In this document: positions 60,025 to 64,000 of the stretch, piece after piece
Numbering within the stretch: position 1 is the first letter of the stretch
How the letters are laid out: each line of letters begins with the position of its first letter
NCBI GenBank assembly: GCA_008638415.1
Contig: VWVT01000023.1
Coordinates: forward strand, 1-64,000
Length of the DNA stretch: 64,000 nucleotides
Origin: Nocardiopsis sinuspersici
GTDB taxonomy: Bacteria; Actinomycetota; Actinomycetes; Streptosporangiales; Streptosporangiaceae
Direction: 5' to 3'
Notes under the pieces: generated by a model
Seen by the model: the letters and a program-made list of their open reading frames with translations, nothing else
Told to the model about the DNA's origin: nothing
The model's database searches: none
Program-made: the position numbers and the translations under genes

Positions 60025-61200
60025 ATGCGCAAGACCCCCCTGACCGCCGCCTTCTGCGCGGTCGTCCTCGCCGTGTCCGCCTGCGGAAGCCCCGGTGAGG
60101 CCGCCGGGGGAGGCGAGGACGCGCCCATCAAGGTCGGCATCGTCTACTCCGCCACCGGTCCCCTCGCCAGCTACGGCGAGCAGTACAAGCAGGGATTCGA
60201 GGCCGGGCTCGACCACGCCACCGACGGCACCATGGAGATCGACGGCCGCCCCGTCGAGGTCGAGTTCATGGACGACGCCGGAGACCCGACCAAGGCCGTC
60301 TCCGCCACCCGCGAGCTCATCGGCACCGGCCACGACATCATCGCCGGGTCCACCGCCTCCGGCATCGCCGTCCAGGTCGCCCCGCTCGCCGAGCAGAACG
60401 ACGTCCTCTTCGTCTCCGGGCCCGCGGCCACCGACGCCATCAGCGGGATCAACGACCACACCTTCCGCTCCGGCCGCCAGACCTACCAGGACATCCTCAC
60501 TGCGAGCACCTTCATGGAGGACCCCGAGGGGGCGGAGGTCCTGGTGTTCGCCCAGCAGAACGCCTTCGGACAGGACAACGTCTCCGCCGTCACCGAGGTC
60601 CTCGAAGCGGAGGGCGCCAGCGTCGACAGCGTCCTGGCCCCGCCGGACACCACCGACCTCACCCCCTTCGCCGAGCAGGTCAGCCAGGCCGAGCCCGACC
60701 TGGTCTTTGTCGCGTGGGCGGGTGAGACCGCCTCCGCCATGTGGCGGTCCCTGGACCAGCAGGGCATCCTCGACTCCACCGAGGTCGTCACCGGCCTGGA
60801 CATCAAGCCGTCCTACCCGATCTTCGGAGAGGCGGGCGGAAGCATCTCCTTCCTCTCCCACTACTTCGACGGCGCCTCCGACACCGAGCTCGCCCAGGTC
60901 ATGAAGGAGTCCGTCGAGGCCGGGGGCGGCACCGTCGACCTCTTCACCCCCGACGGCTTCACCGCGGCCCAGATGATCGTGCACGCCGCCGGCGCCGGAG
61001 ACGACGTCCAGGACCGCATCGGCGCTCTGGAGGGCTGGACCTTCGACGGGGTCAAGGGCGAGCTCACCATCAGGGCCGAGGACCACGCCCTCGTCCAGCC
61101 CATGTACCAGGTCGAGCTGGTCGGCGAGGGCGAGGACGCCCACCCCGAGCTGGTCGCGGAGATCCCCGCCGCGGACGTCGAGCCCGCGGTCGCGGAGTAG
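60025..61200 (+). CDS. Branched-chain amino acid-type ABC transporter, substrate-binding lipoprotein
   Basis: 391 residues. Lipoprotein signal with lipobox V-S-A-C (Cys near residue 18). Periplasmic binding protein fold of the LivJ type: IKVGIVYSATGPLASYGEQYKQGFE, STASGIAVQVAPLAEQNDVLFVSGPAATDAI and GFTAAQMIVHAA. GGAGGAG precedes the ATG. First gene of a five-gene transporter operon; the ligand may be an amino acid, amide or related compound. Confidence 0.92.
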   Translation: MRKTPLTAAFCAVVLAVSACGSPGEAAGGGEDAPIKVGIVYSATGPLASYGEQYKQGFEAGLDHATDGTMEIDGRPVEVEFMDDAGDPTKAVSATRELIGTGHDIIAGSTASGIAVQVAPLAEQNDVLFVSGPAATDAISGINDHTFRSGRQTYQDILTASTFMEDPEGAEVLVFAQQNAFGQDNVSAVTEVLEAEGASVDSVLAPPDTTDLTPFAEQVSQAEPDLVFVAWAGETASAMWRSLDQQGILDSTEVVTGLDIKPSYPIFGEAGGSISFLSHYFDGASDTELAQVMKESVEAGGGTVDLFTPDGFTAAQMIVHAAGAGDDVQDRIGALEGWTFDGVKGELTIRAEDHALVQPMYQVELVGEGEDAHPELVAEIPAADVEPAVAE

Positions 61201-61202
61201 GC

Positions 61203-62033
61203 ATGGCACCCGAACCCACGGACACCACCGGGACCGCGGAGGCGGCCACCGCCGTCCCCGGCCCGTCCGGCACGGGCGCCCCCGGCGCCGTCCCGGGCCT
61301 GGCCCTGGAGCACCTGAGCTGGTCGGTCGGCGGCGCCGTCATCGTCGACGACGTCACCATGCGCGTGGACGAGGGCGAGTTCGTCGCCCTCATCGGCCCC
61401 AACGGCGCGGGCAAGACCTCCCTGTTCAACCTGGTCTCCGGACTGACCAGGCCCACGGGCGGCAGCGTCCGCCTCGCCGGTACCGACGTCACCCGGTACG
61501 CGCCCCACCGCCGCGCGCGGCTCGGCATGGGACGCACCTTCCAGACCTCCAGCGTCTTCGGCGACCTCACCGTGGGCGCCAACGTCGGCCTGGCCGTCCA
61601 GGCCCGCACGGGCGAGTCCCGCCGCTTCTGGCGCAGGGCCACCCCCGACGGCGGCGCGGAGGCCACCGCCGTCCTGGACCTGGTCCGTGTCTCCCACCGG
61701 ACGGACGCCCTCGCCGGCGACCTGTCCCACGGCGACAAGCGCAAGCTCGAACTCGCCCTCCTCCTGGCCCGCCGCCCCCGCCTGATCCTCCTGGACGAGC
61801 CCATGGCCGGGGTCAGCGCCGGGGAGATCGGCGAGCTCACCACCGTCATCCGGGACGTGCACCGCGAACAGGGCTGCACCGTCCTCATGGTCGAACACCA
61901 CATGGAGGTGCTCCTCGACATGGCCGACCGCCTGGCCGTGATGCACCACGGCGCCCTGCTGGCCTTCACCGACCCGGACTCGGCCATGGCCGACCCCGAC
62001 GTGCAGGCCGCCTACCTCGGGGACGGGGCGTGA
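61203..62033 (+). CDS. ABC transporter ATP-binding protein, LivG type
   Basis: 276 residues, ATG 2 bp after the preceding stop. Walker A GPNGAGKTS, signature LSHGDKRKLE in place of the usual LSGGQ, Walker B LILLDEP, and MVEHHME switch. An N-terminal extension of about 30 low-complexity residues precedes the domain. The LivG-type loop AGVSAGEI is present. Confidence 0.92.
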   Translation: MAPEPTDTTGTAEAATAVPGPSGTGAPGAVPGLALEHLSWSVGGAVIVDDVTMRVDEGEFVALIGPNGAGKTSLFNLVSGLTRPTGGSVRLAGTDVTRYAPHRRARLGMGRTFQTSSVFGDLTVGANVGLAVQARTGESRRFWRRATPDGGAEATAVLDLVRVSHRTDALAGDLSHGDKRKLELALLLARRPRLILLDEPMAGVSAGEIGELTTVIRDVHREQGCTVLMVEHHMEVLLDMADRLAVMHHGALLAFTDPDSAMADPDVQAAYLGDGA

Positions 62034-62815
62034 GCGCCGGAGGGCCGCTGCTGGACGCGGCCGACCTCCAGGTGTGGATCGAGGGCTCGCACATCCTCCA
62101 GGGGGTGTCCTTCTCCATGCCGGGCCGAGGCGTCACCGCGCTCCTGGGCCGCAACGGCGTCGGCAAGACCACCACCGTCAAGGCCCTGCTCGGACTGGTG
62201 CCGCGCACCGGCCGGGTGGACTTCGACGGCGCGGACATCACCGCCCACCCCACCCACGCCATCGTCGCCCGGGGCATCGGCTACGTGCCCGAGGACCGCG
62301 GGGTCTTCTCCGCCCTCACCGTCGCCGAGAACCTGCGCATCGCCGAACGCCGTCCCGGCAGGCACCGCTACGACCTCGTCCACGAGCTGTTCCCCGAGAT
62401 CGGGAAGCGGGCCGACCAGCCCGCGGGCACCCTCTCCGGAGGCCAGCAGCAGATGCTCGCCATCGGCCGGGCCCTGCTCAACGACAACAAGCTCCTCATC
62501 GTGGACGAGCCCACCAAGGGCCTCGCGCCCCGCGTCGTCCGCGAGGTCGCCGACGCCGTCGCCCGCGCCGCGAAGCAGGTGCCGGTCCTGCTCGTGGAGC
62601 AGAACCTGTCCCTGGTCCGCCGGGTCGCCGACCGGACCGTGGTGCTCGACGCGGGCCGCGTGGTCCACACCGGGCCCGCCCTGGAACTGCTCGACGACGC
62701 CGACCGCGTCCGCGAACTCCTCGGCGTGGCCCGCACGGCCGCCGGGCCCGGGGGCACGGACAGCGCCCCCTCCACCTCCACCGCCGAGACCGCCGAAGGG
62801 AGGCGGCCCGCGTGA
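62030..62815 (+). CDS. ABC transporter ATP-binding protein, LivF type
   Basis: 261 residues, GTG start overlapping LivG by 4 bases. Walker A GRNGVGKTT, signature LSGGQQQMLAIGRAL, Walker B LLIVDEPTKGLAP, and the LivF-like GIGYVPEDRGVFSALTVAENL. A Ser/Thr-rich tail extends beyond the domain. Confidence 0.94.
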   Translation: MSAGGPLLDAADLQVWIEGSHILQGVSFSMPGRGVTALLGRNGVGKTTTVKALLGLVPRTGRVDFDGADITAHPTHAIVARGIGYVPEDRGVFSALTVAENLRIAERRPGRHRYDLVHELFPEIGKRADQPAGTLSGGQQQMLAIGRALLNDNKLLIVDEPTKGLAPRVVREVADAVARAAKQVPVLLVEQNLSLVRRVADRTVVLDAGRVVHTGPALELLDDADRVRELLGVARTAAGPGGTDSAPSTSTAETAEGRRPA

Positions 62816-63711
62816 GCACCGTCATCCTCCTCGCCATCACCGGGCTCGGCCTGGGCGCCCTCTACTTCCTCATCGCCTCCGGGCTCTCGCTGATCTTCGG
62901 CCTGATGGACGTGCTCAACTTCGCGCACGGCGCCTTCCTGGCCATCGGCGCCTACGGAACCTGGTGGGCCGCCGAGTACCTGCCCGGAGCCGGGCCCGCC
63001 GGGTTCGGCTTCCTGCTCGCCGTCGCCTTCGGCGTGGCCGCGGGCACCCTGGCCGCCACCCTGGTCGAACTCTGCGTCATCCGCCCTCTCTACGGCAGGC
63101 ACCGCGAACAGATCCTCGCCACGGTCGGCCTGAGCCTGGCCGTCCCCGCGCTCATCCAGGCGGTCTGGGGCGCCGACCCGCTCACCTTCCCCAAGCCCGA
63201 ACTGGTGAGCGGCGCCGCCTCCGTCCTCGGCGTGCACATCCCCAGGGACCGCTTCCTGCTCATCCTGGCCGCCGTCGCCGTGTTCGCGGCCCTGTGGCTG
63301 TTCAACTCGCGTACCCGCTACGGGCTCATCGTCCGCGCGGGCGTGCAGGACCGGGCCATGGTCACCGCCCTCGGCATCGACGTGCGCAGGGCCTTCACGC
63401 TGGTGTTCGCCATCGGCGGTGCCGCCGCGGCCCTGGCCGGTGCGCTGAGCGGCCTGTACTTCGGCGTGGTCACCCCCACCCAGGGGCTGTCCCTGCTGAT
63501 CTTCGCGTTCATCGTCGTGGTGATCGGCGGGACCACCTCGCTCACCGGCTGCGCGATCGCCTCCGTCACGGTCGGCCTCATCCAGCAGTTCGCCAACTAC
63601 TACACCGTCGCCGGGCTCGGCGACATCGCCGTGGTCATCGTCCTGGCCCTCGTGCTACTCACCAGGCAGGGCGGTCTGACCGCGAAGAAGTCCGCGGAGA
63701 GGGTGGCATGA
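62812..63711 (+). CDS. Branched-chain amino acid-type ABC transporter permease, LivH type
   Basis: 299 residues, GTG start overlapping LivF by 4 bases. About eight membrane segments with the LivH motif GLSLIFGLMDVLNFAHGAFLAIGAYG and the cytoplasmic loop GLIVRAGVQDRAMVTALGIDV that contacts the ATPase. Confidence 0.94.
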   Translation: MSTVILLAITGLGLGALYFLIASGLSLIFGLMDVLNFAHGAFLAIGAYGTWWAAEYLPGAGPAGFGFLLAVAFGVAAGTLAATLVELCVIRPLYGRHREQILATVGLSLAVPALIQAVWGADPLTFPKPELVSGAASVLGVHIPRDRFLLILAAVAVFAALWLFNSRTRYGLIVRAGVQDRAMVTALGIDVRRAFTLVFAIGGAAAALAGALSGLYFGVVTPTQGLSLLIFAFIVVVIGGTTSLTGCAIASVTVGLIQQFANYYTVAGLGDIAVVIVLALVLLTRQGGLTAKKSAERVA

Positions 63712-64000
63712 TGACCGACACCGACGTGGCCGCCCAGGCCCCCGGCGCCAGTACTCCCGGCGGTGGCACCGCGCCGCCGGCCGCGGGCGGCGCCCGCCGG
63801 CGCCGACGCCCGCCCGCGTGGGCGGGCCCGGTCGCCGTCCTGGCGGTGGCGCTGTCCCTGCCCTTCTCCACCCTGTACGTCCCCGGACTGTTCGAGGGCG
63901 CCCTCAACAGCCCGTCCACCCTGCACCTGATCGCCTTCTGCCTGGTCCTCGGCGGACTGGCCACCAGCTACGACCTGCTCTACGGCCGGGTGGGACTGCT
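63708..64000 (+). CDS. Branched-chain amino acid-type ABC transporter permease, LivM type (3' truncated by window end)
   Basis: The first 97 residues only. ATG at 63708 overlaps the LivH stop by 4 bases. After a Gly/Ala/Arg-rich cytoplasmic N-terminus of about 37 residues come a first membrane helix (WAGPVAVLAVALSLPF) and the LivM-like LHLIAFCLVLGGLATSYDLLYGRVGL. Position in the operon supports the call. Confidence 0.88.
   Translation, partial: MMTDTDVAAQAPGASTPGGGTAPPAAGGARRRRRPPAWAGPVAVLAVALSLPFSTLYVPGLFEGALNSPSTLHLIAFCLVLGGLATSYDLLYGRVGL

Overview
The base composition (very GC-rich), the frequent GTG starts, the 4-bp start/stop overlaps and the gene families all point to a filamentous actinomycete. 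Nocardiopsis (Streptosporangiales) is my best guess from the protein style; this is inference, as the window has no rRNA or other marker gene. The window opens inside a non-ribosomal peptide synthetase (NRPS) gene and closes inside an ABC-transporter permease gene.

Positions 1-16417 are the right-hand part of a biosynthetic gene cluster, all on the + strand. In order: a 5'-truncated NRPS (T-end, E, C-A-T, C-A-T, no thioesterase), an enterochelin-esterase (Fes) homologue whose nucleophile position is Cys, then a complete set of leucine-pathway-like chain-elongation enzymes (isopropylmalate dehydrogenase-like, a fold-type I aminotransferase, isopropylmalate synthase-like, and the large and small isomerase subunits), an MbtH protein and a 112-residue protein I do not recognise. 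Read together: the Leu-like enzymes and the aminotransferase make a homologated, probably hydrophobic, non-protein amino acid; the NRPS joins it with other residues and ends in a serine module; the Fes-like protein releases or cyclises the chain in trans, or cleaves the product.

16626-20918 holds a secreted S8 peptidase homologue without the usual oxyanion Asn, a DUF4232-like exported protein, a cold-shock protein and a DEAD-box RNA helicase. 21142-25469 (minus) is a three-gene operon: a trypco2 protein, a trypsin-TM-binding domain-vWA protein and a solute-binding lipoprotein. It fits the predicted trypsin/trypco-type biological conflict systems and is one of the two best candidates for an undescribed system here. 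26009-39530 is metabolic: an MHS-type transporter, a GH15 enzyme, a PoxB-like ThDP enzyme, a FAD/Fe-S oxidoreductase with an enolase-superfamily partner, small membrane and VOC proteins, a TipA-like MerR regulator and a catalase. 39859-45088 is a three-subunit, Cys-type formate dehydrogenase, preceded by a parS-like palindrome. 45093-55180 carries a phosphoribosyltransferase, a branched-chain 2-oxoacid dehydrogenase operon, a Tat-exported metallo-beta-lactamase-fold protein, an orphan paaZ with an operator-like palindrome, and an ECF sigma factor with its partner. 55295-64000 has a YbaK-type deacylase, an ADP-ribosylglycohydrolase, a pseudokinase-PASTA-chitin-binding fusion, two small membrane proteins and a Liv-type ABC transporter operon cut by the window end.

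Across the window, several intergenic regions carry degenerate arrays with an 8-bp period (unit about GTCGMCNY, always read on the + strand, about seven units each), mostly between convergent genes. Nothing in the gene annotation explains them. I saw no rRNA, tRNA, intact insertion sequence or true CRISPR array.
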